NCBI GenBank assembly: GCA_025357895.1
Contig: JANYLL010000265.1
Location: forward strand, 1-15,839
Length of the DNA stretch: 15,839 bases
Source of the DNA: Ignavibacteriota bacterium
Lineage (GTDB): Bacteria; Bacteroidota; Ignavibacteria; Palsa-1295
Direction of reading: 5' to 3'
In this document: positions 7,401 through 14,194 of the stretch, piece by piece
How the letters are laid out: the number at the start of each line of letters is the position of its first letter
Position numbering within the stretch: the stretch's first letter is position 1
The notes under the pieces: generated by a model
The model's database searches: none
Told to the model about the DNA's origin: nothing
Seen by the model: the letters and a program-made list of their open reading frames with translations, nothing else
Program-made: the position numbers and the translations under genes

Positions 7401-10400
7401 TCATGCAGTTCCAGATCGAATTCACGGGACCGCATCCGATCGGCTATCCGCTTTTCTTATCTGCGGATATCGATACAAATGATTTCAATCGTGATAAATG
7501 CGCACGTAATTATACGACCGTATTTGTCTTCAATGAGACAACGCAGGAGTTTGTCCGCGTGAATCTTAAAGAAGAAACACAAGACGGCAGACGTAATGGC
7601 TCTGATACGGCAACATTCCCATATAAGGGACGTTTGGATTTCGTACCGGATTCCACAGTTGCTCAGCGTCATCCTGCTCAGCGCGCTCGCGTTTTCTGGA
7701 GCCCGTCCCTTATTCGCCCTGCGGATAACACCTATTTCGAGATAGCTCGCGCTGCAAAACTTGAGGATAGCGCAGCCCTGGGTGGACGTGCTTATAACTT
7801 AGATTCAACTAATATCACGAACAGTCTTGCTGCAGATTCTGTCTGCTTCTATAACCAAACAACGAATACGCATCCTACCACATGGTATGCTGGTGAAAAC
7901 TATCATACGCTTCCGGTTAGACCGGGCGACGTGATCGACGTTTTCAGCCGTACTCAGTTGTGGAAGTATGGATTTGCAGGCGCTAAGACCCGCGGACTTT
8001 CGTTCGTGATCGGTGATGTTCTGCCTCCGTTCTTTGTCAGTGATATTCCGAAATTGCAGAACGATTCGGTTAATCCGAATCGCCTGTTCCTTCATGAGGA
8101 TAATGTTTATGTGCCGTTCTCTCCGACTCAGACACCTAACCAGGTTCTGATCCGTATCGGCGGCTATGATGTTAATAATTTCTATGATCCACGTTGGCTC
8201 TTTGATCCATACTATACGATGCTTGACTTCTCACTCTCGTTCGCAAATATGGATTCAGTGAATTTCAGATTACCTTGGTGGATCAGTCGTGATACAGTTC
8301 GTAATGTCAATCCTACTGCTGGATCGAATGGTTACGTTCAACTCTTCGGAACTCCGCACAACCCCGACGTTGTGCCGGGCGGTGAACCGGTTCATGTCGT
8401 AATGACGAACTTCCCACCGAACTATTTCTCAGAGCATGGCTTGATCGACCCTGCCGTTCCGTCTAATCATCCTATTTTGGGACTTGGACCTGATAGCTTG
8501 CATCTTTCACATTGGATCTATCCGCCATTCTTTAATTGTCCGGAAGGATTCCTTACAGATACGATTTGTATCCGTCGCACTTCACGTACATACGATTTCC
8601 GTATCTATGTGCAAGACAGCCTTCCTCGCTTCTTGGATTCAGTTGCAGCAGGCTGTAATGGTACTGCGAACTTGACAGACAGACTTCGTTTTGATTTTGA
8701 TATCAATACGGATGATGAATTGGAAGATTCTACAGTGGCTGCTTACACAGATTCCGTAAGCTTACGTACTCATGGTGATCATTCGCTTGCATGGGATTTC
8801 CGTTATGGACGCACAGCCTATAAAGGCTTGGTTGTACCACAGTGGTTAACTGCAGCAGTCGGATCATCAGCGTTCAAGACTAAGGGTATCATTCACGTTG
8901 ACATTGATTCAGCTACTGCTTATCAGATTCTTACACCGACTCCTCAGGTTAATGGCGAACTTTCGCTTGACACCATTGTCGCTGTACAGGCTGATGACGG
9001 ACATGCGGGATTATCAACGCTGCGTTGGCATGCATCGATCAACGTTGCGCCGAAGATCACCACAAATGTTCTTCCGCATGCTAAGGAAGACTTTGACTAC
9101 AGCTTGAATTCGAAGAATCTTGTTGTCGTAAATCGTATTGACTTCACCGATCCGAACTTTGGTGATAATCATACATTCCACTTAGTCTATAAGGGATCGA
9201 CAGAAGATATCTATAAAGATAATCGTTATAAAGCTGGTAAGACAACACTTATCGGAACGACTCCGCTTTGGATACAGATCAATCCGATCTCTGGTGTTCT
9301 TTCAGGTACACCGGGTCAGAATGATGCACCGCATTCAGTTAATAACCCTGAATGTGGCGGACCGGATATGATCCTTGTAGTTGTTGAAGACCAGTGCGGA
9401 CTTGCTGATTGGAAATCTATTCCACTCAATGTCGATTCGACAAACCATCCACCGCATTTCACGCGCGGACCGAGAACAATATGCGTTCAGAACAAGACAC
9501 AGTTCTGTGATTCGATCGCTATCGTTGATAAAGATCTGACGCGTATGATGTGTGCTGATTCGCTTCACTTCTTCCTCGTTCAGCCGACCGGTGCAGACTG
9601 GTCAGTTAAACCGGTGATCGTGAAAGGCAAGACGCATGATACAACTTCTAAAGTTCTTACGAATGATACTGCATGGGTGCAGATCTGCGGTAAGTTCAAC
9701 TTCGATAATACGTTCTTTGGACAGCCAAATCCACCTGCACAGATCATTCAGCTCGCTGTTACTGATGGCAGCTATGATCCGGGTAATTTGGATACGTTGA
9801 CGTACAGAGTCTATGTTGGAGATATTCCGACATTTGAATGTGCGGTCACCGTTTCGAATAAACTTACGGCAACACATCCGAATGTCGATCTGCAGAGACT
9901 CTGCTTCGGCGCCGGACGCTTTGGTACGGATTCACTCGATACTCGCTATTGCGAATTCGAAATCCCGCCTCAGCCGTATGCATCAACCTTTGATGCACGT
10001 TGGGAGCTTCCAGTTGGAGGATCGCTCAAAGGATCGCTCCTTGATATCCGTTTGGATACCAACCAATACAGTACAGTAACATGGCAGATCCGCTTTAATG
10101 CGGGATCGGATAACGGAGCATACCTCTACCCGATCTTGATCTGCTGGAGACCTAGCTGTTTGGATACAACCGGCACATTCAAAGGTAATTTCTACCTTGT
10201 ACATGAGTCGAATCCAAGTGAGTTCTCGATCTTGATGAATAACACGACAACGGGAGCAAAAGCCGGTGCCGGACCGATCAATAACGCAAGCTATACGCTG
10301 TTAAAGATTGGTAGCGATTCGATGTGTTTGGAGATCTTTGACGTCGCCCAGAAAGGCGCTCGCATCATCTTCGTACCACCGAAATCAGCTGTTACGGATG

Positions 10401-10693
10401 CTCCTACTTCGAAGTTCGCTTTGGAGCAGAATTATCCGAATCCGTTTAACTTGTCAACTTCGACGAGAATTAACTTCAGCGTTGCAGAACGTTCGAATGT
10501 AAGGATCGATATCTTTGACGTGAAGGGTTCGCTTGTCAGAACGGTTGTCAACGAACAGCTTGAAGCTGGTCAATGGCCGATCGTATGGGATGGTACGGAT
10601 GCTCATGGTAACGTAATGCCGAGCGGTTCGTATATCTGCAAGATGACAGCAGGCGATTTCGCTCAGACCATCAAGATGACATTGAACAAATAA
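4430..10693 (+). CDS. Giant T9SS-secreted beta-helix adhesin, Pmp-like
   Basis: The product is 2087 residues from the ATG chosen by its ribosome site and signal peptide ('MQRFLIALLISLAFVGVAQE', cleavage probably after 'AKA'). Residues about 60-870 form a right-handed beta-helix with repeated GGAI-type motifs (near 207, 265, 333, 367, 410, 461, 504, 574, 728) and FxxN motifs (FVGN, FLSN, FFNN, FEMN), the pair that defines Chlamydia polymorphic membrane protein repeats. The helix seems to end at 'GNFWGETGPD' (about 860). Two 'GYTSAP...GGxGSGA' units interrupt it (611-690). The middle (about 900-1600) is beta-rich and unrecognised. Residues about 1610-1670 ('INPISGVLSGTPG') look like a putative-Ig (He_PIG) domain. 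A module shared with the last gene spans 1824-1942. Residues 1996-2087 are the T9SS sorting domain, from 'FALEQNYPNPFN'. Predicted role: surface adhesin or structural protein exported by Sec then T9SS; the ligand is unknown. Confidence 0.9.
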   Translation: MQRFLIALLISLAFVGVAQEAKAQFIVDVSGYLLTGNTRTFYSRTPNNTQTDTIYRISGNFSISGKLIIQPGAEVHFLQSGRIVDSVGGKIIANGFDRSNPNILQTRIQIRGVNVNSKSYEWGHIVVMPGADSVFFANVRFAYFRKKESIDNQLYYGHVDLPGDPQLSNSLALMQASNGTGGVMTTFSQKTWLYDVIVDSCQAIYKGGAFAFLQAPLSSYFPNDDGRIALVNHQVRRLLVRDTRVFNENVTPNSHNLWPDTGAYGGAIYISARNNNATTANFRSGFLGYTDSNIYRMGIPSNLPNFLDTMHFERCTVNNPANSSGTITQQAYGGAIYVGNYSALTTALIGCYTDSAIAGSGDQNMRGGAIYVSKLSADPSWLPPPAPTSRNPGLSVLHRGSFVGNVAGLGGAIYSDWQANGSLTTNGPSLNIDGDNIVQANPLVRDSGVIQFLSNTAYYEGGAIFQNWYTYITGYLSPQTNFPMRWDSVELRVRFFNNAAGIAGGSIYLNPNANPDYQIRRAWHLGNFVNPLDSRINRPAYEQLVLGGGAEFLGTRDSCFAVEYARNYTVNGNGGAVYLNMGASGPISGSYNRFMVENQFNALNPANLNSVISIAVTTPGIGYTSAPSVSILGGGGSGASAIANIANPGPNGFVSSITMISNGLGYTSAPTVVLSGGNGSGATATATINNIVIPMPFDPRELTRFCQNWTTFASPTDSILLLNKNGRGGALYVNINNSVSLFGGALDTLILSRARFEMNQAFSGSAIHSDNYRLNLNANQTLIANNFATSRHNATVDLEKPDMNNPGDPNAGATIWGDFEGPQPQYESNSRGNAIYDNVARYILRLPDGIHGFGGVDTLRGNFWGETGPDLITQLPTKPIGAIQRTFFIDYYTAGCFKNVYEANRVLSTPYSYTPIGTVPDTLLFEGRVYDIFDRGLDIKTADYSNRRLAISEAFSLGLPTDIGLASKGRKGLHRWTRDIFEKDPVYLNKIMQFQIEFTGPHPIGYPLFLSADIDTNDFNRDKCARNYTTVFVFNETTQEFVRVNLKEETQDGRRNGSDTATFPYKGRLDFVPDSTVAQRHPAQRARVFWSPSLIRPADNTYFEIARAAKLEDSAALGGRAYNLDSTNITNSLAADSVCFYNQTTNTHPTTWYAGENYHTLPVRPGDVIDVFSRTQLWKYGFAGAKTRGLSFVIGDVLPPFFVSDIPKLQNDSVNPNRLFLHEDNVYVPFSPTQTPNQVLIRIGGYDVNNFYDPRWLFDPYYTMLDFSLSFANMDSVNFRLPWWISRDTVRNVNPTAGSNGYVQLFGTPHNPDVVPGGEPVHVVMTNFPPNYFSEHGLIDPAVPSNHPILGLGPDSLHLSHWIYPPFFNCPEGFLTDTICIRRTSRTYDFRIYVQDSLPRFLDSVAAGCNGTANLTDRLRFDFDINTDDELEDSTVAAYTDSVSLRTHGDHSLAWDFRYGRTAYKGLVVPQWLTAAVGSSAFKTKGIIHVDIDSATAYQILTPTPQVNGELSLDTIVAVQADDGHAGLSTLRWHASINVAPKITTNVLPHAKEDFDYSLNSKNLVVVNRIDFTDPNFGDNHTFHLVYKGSTEDIYKDNRYKAGKTTLIGTTPLWIQINPISGVLSGTPGQNDAPHSVNNPECGGPDMILVVVEDQCGLADWKSIPLNVDSTNHPPHFTRGPRTICVQNKTQFCDSIAIVDKDLTRMMCADSLHFFLVQPTGADWSVKPVIVKGKTHDTTSKVLTNDTAWVQICGKFNFDNTFFGQPNPPAQIIQLAVTDGSYDPGNLDTLTYRVYVGDIPTFECAVTVSNKLTATHPNVDLQRLCFGAGRFGTDSLDTRYCEFEIPPQPYASTFDARWELPVGGSLKGSLLDIRLDTNQYSTVTWQIRFNAGSDNGAYLYPILICWRPSCLDTTGTFKGNFYLVHESNPSEFSILMNNTTTGAKAGAGPINNASYTLLKIGSDSMCLEIFDVAQKGARIIFVPPKSAVTDAPTSKFALEQNYPNPFNLSTSTRINFSVAERSNVRIDIFDVKGSLVRTVVNEQLEAGQWPIVWDGTDAHGNVMPSGSYICKMTAGDFAQTIKMTLNK
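5048..6760 (+). repeat. GGAI/FxxN beta-helix repeat region
   Basis: This is the coding stretch with the irregular protein-level repeats of the giant adhesin: GGAF, GGAIY, GGAIY, GGAIY, GGAIY, GGAIF, GGSIY, GGAVY and GGALY, spaced roughly 34-70 residues apart, with a larger gap where the GYTSAP doublet sits. Four FxxN motifs lie just before GGAI copies (for example 'FVGNVAGLGGAIY'). The DNA of the copies has diverged, so these are old protein repeats and not recent tandem duplications. Confidence 0.8.
6260..6499 (+). repeat. GYTSAP / GGxGSGA tandem doublet
   Basis: Two units of about 37 residues, starting at residues 611 and 654 of the giant protein, each read V-x-S-I, then a G-[IL]-GYTSAP-x-V turn, then GG-x-GSGA and an Ala/Thr-rich strand. 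They interrupt the GGAI beta-helix. Similar glycine-rich units occur in phage tail fibres and surface proteins (from memory). The two copies differ at many bases. Confidence 0.75.
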
Positions 10694-10705
10694 TATCTTA
10701 TGCGC

Positions 10706-10736
10706 TTCGGAGCGGTGGTAAACCCGCCGCTCCGAA
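10706..10736 (+). terminator. Perfect hairpin after the giant adhesin gene
   Basis: The stem is 13 bp (including one G-U) with a 5-nt loop TAAAC, starting 12 nt after the stop codon. No T-run follows directly; a T8 run lies about 19 nt further on (10756-10763). It probably ends or stabilises the mRNA, separating this gene from the next. Confidence 0.6.
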
Positions 10737-10792
10737 TTGCTACTGCAAACACAAATTTTTTTTAACGACATATTTCAGTTTCAACTCTCTGT

Positions 10793-10797
10793 AGGAG
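10793..10797 (+). promoter_or_regulatory. Shine-Dalgarno of the 636-residue cargo gene
   Basis: AGGAG lies 9 nt before the ATG at 10807. It is the same pentamer at the same distance as for the gene at 14195. Confidence 0.7.
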
Positions 10798-10806
10798 AAT
10801 ATACTT

Positions 10807-12717
10807 ATGAAACTCTTTCAACGATTTCTTTTCAGTACGAGCGTATTAGCTCTCACAATGATTATGGGTGCTACAACGCTGCATGCTCAGATATGGGCAG
10901 CATACGATGTATTCATCACTAATCAATTCTATAATCCGCTTCCTGTAGCAACAGTGATCTCGGATGCGGCATTTAATAACTTTACCGGATCGATAGATCG
11001 CGACGATGGCGTTGCGGTTGATATTCCTACGGGTTTTAACTATGATTATAACGGAAACCTCTATAGCACGGTTAATGTCTGTGTTAATGGCTGGATGTCT
11101 GCCGGACGTGTAGAAGGTCATCCGATACCGACGATCACTAACGATAAATATTTTTTATTCCTGCCTAACCGCCCGAATAATACGATCGCACCATTCTTTG
11201 GTGATCACTTCTATCGCTCATTTTCCGATGTTCCGCAAGGGTACGTGCCTTCGAAGATCCAATATACAACGATTGCTGTGCCTGATCCAAACTTAAATGC
11301 AGCTCCAGGATCATTCTTGCACACGTTCATTATGGAATGGAAAGATTTGAACATTAATGATAAAGCGAACCCTACTTCTATCGCTTCATTTCAGGTAAAG
11401 CTGATCGAAAACGCATTGGCGAACGATCTAAGCGTTCCTGATCGTCGCGTAACTATAGAATTCCACTACGGACCTATTGGCAGCTCCGGCACTGTAAAAA
11501 CACAGGGCAGCACCGTTGGTATTGAAGACAGTGTTGGCTTATCGCATATCAATGCGTTATTCCAATCATCGACCAATGGCGGACTTCCGCTTCGTACCAA
11601 TATTGATTCGCTTACAACTTGCTGGCCACCGGCATCATGTTTGCCTGGCCGTGTAATCACCTTCAAACCTATCGGACGTGGTACGTTGTCACAATGGGGT
11701 GATGGAGATGCTGATCTCACCCAGCTCGATCCGAATGCTCCGGCGAATGTAAGACAGAATCAAAATCTTTTTGTAACGCTTAATGATGCTGATACTATTT
11801 TGAAATCAGTTGCTCAGGCTTATCCTGCAATGGATAGCTTGGAAGGAAGAAACGCATTCCATGGTGATGCAAATCATAATGGACGCTATACAAATCCAGC
11901 CTACCCCGGATTTTTCTTCTACAGAGTTACATCGTATGATGCAGCATACATTCTCATGTATCTTGCAGCTAAACTTCCGTTCCTGCCATGGCCTCAGCCA
12001 TTGCCGGTTCCGTCTTGGAAGGAAACAGCAGGCAATAATACCAGCATTTCCGGTATTACTGCAGATACAAAGTCTATCAAGCTCAAAGGCAATACAGTTC
12101 TTGTTCCGCTCGTTCTGCACGGCACTGTGAACGGACCGCTCGGTGTAGAAATGAATGTCGCAAGTTTGAATACTGCAACAATGCAATTTATCGGCACTCA
12201 TTCAGATCCGAAAGTAATGATGCAGGCTAATGCTAAAAACGGCAAGGTCGTTATGGCTGCCAGCGGCGTCTTTGCTGATGGAGATGTCTTAGGATATCTT
12301 GAGTTCAACGTAGCCACAAATGTACCAAGTGATTTTGCGATCACCAATGTTTCGATAAATGATGAGCCTTATAGCTCTTCACGTTCGACTCTTGCAGCGG
12401 CAGTTGCCGGTACGACAAACATAAATGGCTTTGCTGTTGAGCAGAATATGCCGAACCCATTTGTTATTTCAACATCCGGAGTAACAACGATTCGCTTTAC
12501 TCTTGCACAGGCTGAGAATGTCAGCGTTCGTATCTTTGATATGCTCGGTAAAGAAGTTCGCTCACTTACGAGTGGACAGACCTTTGCTATCGGCGCTAAC
12601 CAGATCAACTGGGATGGCCGTGATAACACAGGCAGCTTAGTTGCTTCAGGCGCTTATTACTACCAGCTTACAGCCGGTGAGAATATGCAGACCATAAAGA
12701 TGCAGGTAGCCAGATAA
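10807..12717 (+). CDS. T9SS cargo with dockerin-like and cohesin-like parts
   Basis: The product is 636 residues with a signal peptide (1-27, cleavage after 'TLHA'). Residues about 30-285 form a beta-rich N-terminal domain ('DDGVAVDIPTGFNYDYNGN', 'VCVNGWMSAG', 'NNTIAPFFGDHF', 'VTIEFHYGP', 'STVGIEDSVG'), a pattern I associate with nidogen-like surface sandwiches. Residues about 297-395 look like a dockerin with two calcium loops and helices: 'GDGDADLTQLD' with 'LNDADTILKSV', then 'HGDANHNGRYTN' with 'TSYDAAYILMYLAA'. Insertions separate each loop from its helix. Residues about 413-522 resemble a cohesin-type sandwich ('LKGNTVLVPLVLHGTVNGPLG'). Residues 542-636 are a T9SS sorting domain starting 'FAVEQNMPNPF'. 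Having both dockerin-like and cohesin-like parts in one protein suggests assembly or intramolecular contact. Signal peptide and sorting domain are firm; the middle domains are by-eye calls. Confidence 0.88.
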   Translation: MKLFQRFLFSTSVLALTMIMGATTLHAQIWAAYDVFITNQFYNPLPVATVISDAAFNNFTGSIDRDDGVAVDIPTGFNYDYNGNLYSTVNVCVNGWMSAGRVEGHPIPTITNDKYFLFLPNRPNNTIAPFFGDHFYRSFSDVPQGYVPSKIQYTTIAVPDPNLNAAPGSFLHTFIMEWKDLNINDKANPTSIASFQVKLIENALANDLSVPDRRVTIEFHYGPIGSSGTVKTQGSTVGIEDSVGLSHINALFQSSTNGGLPLRTNIDSLTTCWPPASCLPGRVITFKPIGRGTLSQWGDGDADLTQLDPNAPANVRQNQNLFVTLNDADTILKSVAQAYPAMDSLEGRNAFHGDANHNGRYTNPAYPGFFFYRVTSYDAAYILMYLAAKLPFLPWPQPLPVPSWKETAGNNTSISGITADTKSIKLKGNTVLVPLVLHGTVNGPLGVEMNVASLNTATMQFIGTHSDPKVMMQANAKNGKVVMAASGVFADGDVLGYLEFNVATNVPSDFAITNVSINDEPYSSSRSTLAAAVAGTTNINGFAVEQNMPNPFVISTSGVTTIRFTLAQAENVSVRIFDMLGKEVRSLTSGQTFAIGANQINWDGRDNTGSLVASGAYYYQLTAGENMQTIKMQVAR

Positions 12718-12728
12718 TTTTCTTTCAT

Positions 12729-12759
12729 ATCCTCGGCAGACAAAGAGTCTGCCGAGGAT
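12729..12759 (+). terminator. Perfect hairpin after the 636-residue cargo gene
   Basis: A 13-bp perfect stem (arms 12729-12741 and 12747-12759, both GC-rich) with a 5-nt loop AAAGA begins 11 nt after the stop. It is followed by GAAAATTGTT and not a T-run. Its size and placement match the hairpin after the giant gene, although the sequences are unrelated. Confidence 0.6.
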
Positions 12760-12779
12760 CGAAAATTGTTCTTTGACAA

Positions 12780-14063
12780 ATGACAGTGAATAAGAATAAC
12801 CGTCTGATTTTTAGTATCGCGGTTCTTCTGCTCATTTTTTTTATATCAGTAACGGGTGAAGCCGCGCAAAAAAGAAATATTTTGCGAATTCGGTTTCAAA
12901 CTGCAATCGTCAAGTCAACTACTGTTGATACGGTGCTAAATGTTTACTACAAACTTGAAGTAGGCAGATCGCCTGTTAATTTCAATGGATTTGATTGCCG
13001 GTTTATCTTCGAGAATACGAAGATACAGCCGGTTCCGATGGATAAGCAGTCTGGCTTCTTTGATGGAACTGCATCAGCAAATGCTGATTTCACTCACGGA
13101 ACAGCTGTACCGCCGGATGAATATCGTGTGCAGGTATTATCAAGCCACATGCTTGATACAACAAATCCAATTCTTTTCCAGGTGCGATATACTGTGAAGG
13201 GAGTCAAGGACTCCGCTATGATCATTCCGACGCTCTTTGATGTTGCATCAAGTGGCATTGATACCGTGATCATAGAAAACTCACCGAGTCGCGATCAGAT
13301 AAGTTGGTATGGATTTGGATTAATGTTTGCTGATACGTCGAAAGCGCCGCCGGCAAAGAAAAGCATTACATTCTTAAGTGACAGCACCAATATTCAGTCT
13401 GATTCTCTAAAAGTTATATCAGTTGCTGTTACATCACTCGATGGTGCGAATCTTAAAAGTGGAACATTCGGGTTTTATCTCGATACTTCTGCATTCGATT
13501 CGGTAATGGTGTTAAAAGGGGTAATTTTAGCCGGTGCAAATTTGACAGTGACCAGAAGTTCAGTAAATATCTCTGCAGCATTTACGAGCACAAATGCTTT
13601 GAAGGGACCAGGAGAGTTTTTGAAAATTGCTTTACGAGCCAGAAAGCGGGCTGATACGATATGTACAACGATCTTGAATCCGAGGTTAAATGTGCTCAAT
13701 GCTGATAACCTTGTTTCTTCGATTGGATATAAGATTAACACTATCTGCATTTTTGGAAAGAAAGACACCGTAGTTAAGGGAGTAGCGGAATTTATTTATA
13801 GTAAAGATCTCTCTGTGATGATCTTTCCGAATCCCTCAAGTTCATTTATAGATTTTACAATGCCTCAGGGCCAGAATAGTAAAAAACACCTCGTGGTGTT
13901 CGATGCTCTGGGCAAAAAAGTTTTTGATAAAGTGTTCGATGCGGAGTTCCGTTGGGAAGTCGCATCAGTTTCAGCCGGGTTTTATACTGCAACAGTTACG
14001 AATTTTTCAGCGTTGCAAGAGGGTATGAAGGCTGAAACGACAAAAATTTTGATTATTCACTGA
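12780..14063 (+). CDS. T9SS cargo, probable double cohesin-like protein
   Basis: The product is 427 residues with an N-terminal signal peptide (hydrophobic core about 9-25, cleavage near 'GEAA', residue 29). Two beta-sandwich regions follow, at about 33-165 and 195-325. Each has strands of the kind 'VLNVYYKLEV...FNGFDCRFIFENTKIQPV' or 'VISVAVTSLDGANLKSGTFGFYL', and a late strand of the type 'FLKIALRAR', which recall the cohesin fold. From about 345 to the end is a T9SS sorting domain of the short 'IFPNPSS' type, with 'VVFDALGKKVF' and a closing 'TKILIIH'. It differs from the FALEQNYPNPFN type of its neighbours. There is no Shine-Dalgarno before the ATG, and the gene sits 20 nt past a strong hairpin. 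The function is not known; a surface binding role is inferred. Confidence 0.82.
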   Translation: MTVNKNNRLIFSIAVLLLIFFISVTGEAAQKRNILRIRFQTAIVKSTTVDTVLNVYYKLEVGRSPVNFNGFDCRFIFENTKIQPVPMDKQSGFFDGTASANADFTHGTAVPPDEYRVQVLSSHMLDTTNPILFQVRYTVKGVKDSAMIIPTLFDVASSGIDTVIIENSPSRDQISWYGFGLMFADTSKAPPAKKSITFLSDSTNIQSDSLKVISVAVTSLDGANLKSGTFGFYLDTSAFDSVMVLKGVILAGANLTVTRSSVNISAAFTSTNALKGPGEFLKIALRARKRADTICTTILNPRLNVLNADNLVSSIGYKINTICIFGKKDTVVKGVAEFIYSKDLSVMIFPNPSSSFIDFTMPQGQNSKKHLVVFDALGKKVFDKVFDAEFRWEVASVSAGFYTATVTNFSALQEGMKAETTKILIIH

Positions 14064-14180
14064 AATTTGTTCACAAAAAGGGGGGAAAGCATCAAGCAGA
14101 TCCCAACAGAGTGTAACAATATAAAGAAACTGTAGTTTTTAGATATAGACGACCTATGAAATCGAATTTAACAATAAGTA

Positions 14181-14185
14181 AGGAG
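14181..14185 (+). promoter_or_regulatory. Shine-Dalgarno of the last gene
   Basis: AGGAG lies 9 nt before the ATG at 14195. An in-frame ATG at 14156 would add 13 polar residues before the signal peptide and has no such site, so 14195 is preferred. Confidence 0.7.
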
Positions 14186-14194
14186 AAATCGGCA

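Noticed and set aside
11806..12201. 131-residue minus-strand ORF within the 636-residue cargo gene
   Set aside because: It lies opposite the dockerin-like and cohesin-like coding region and shows no domain of its own.
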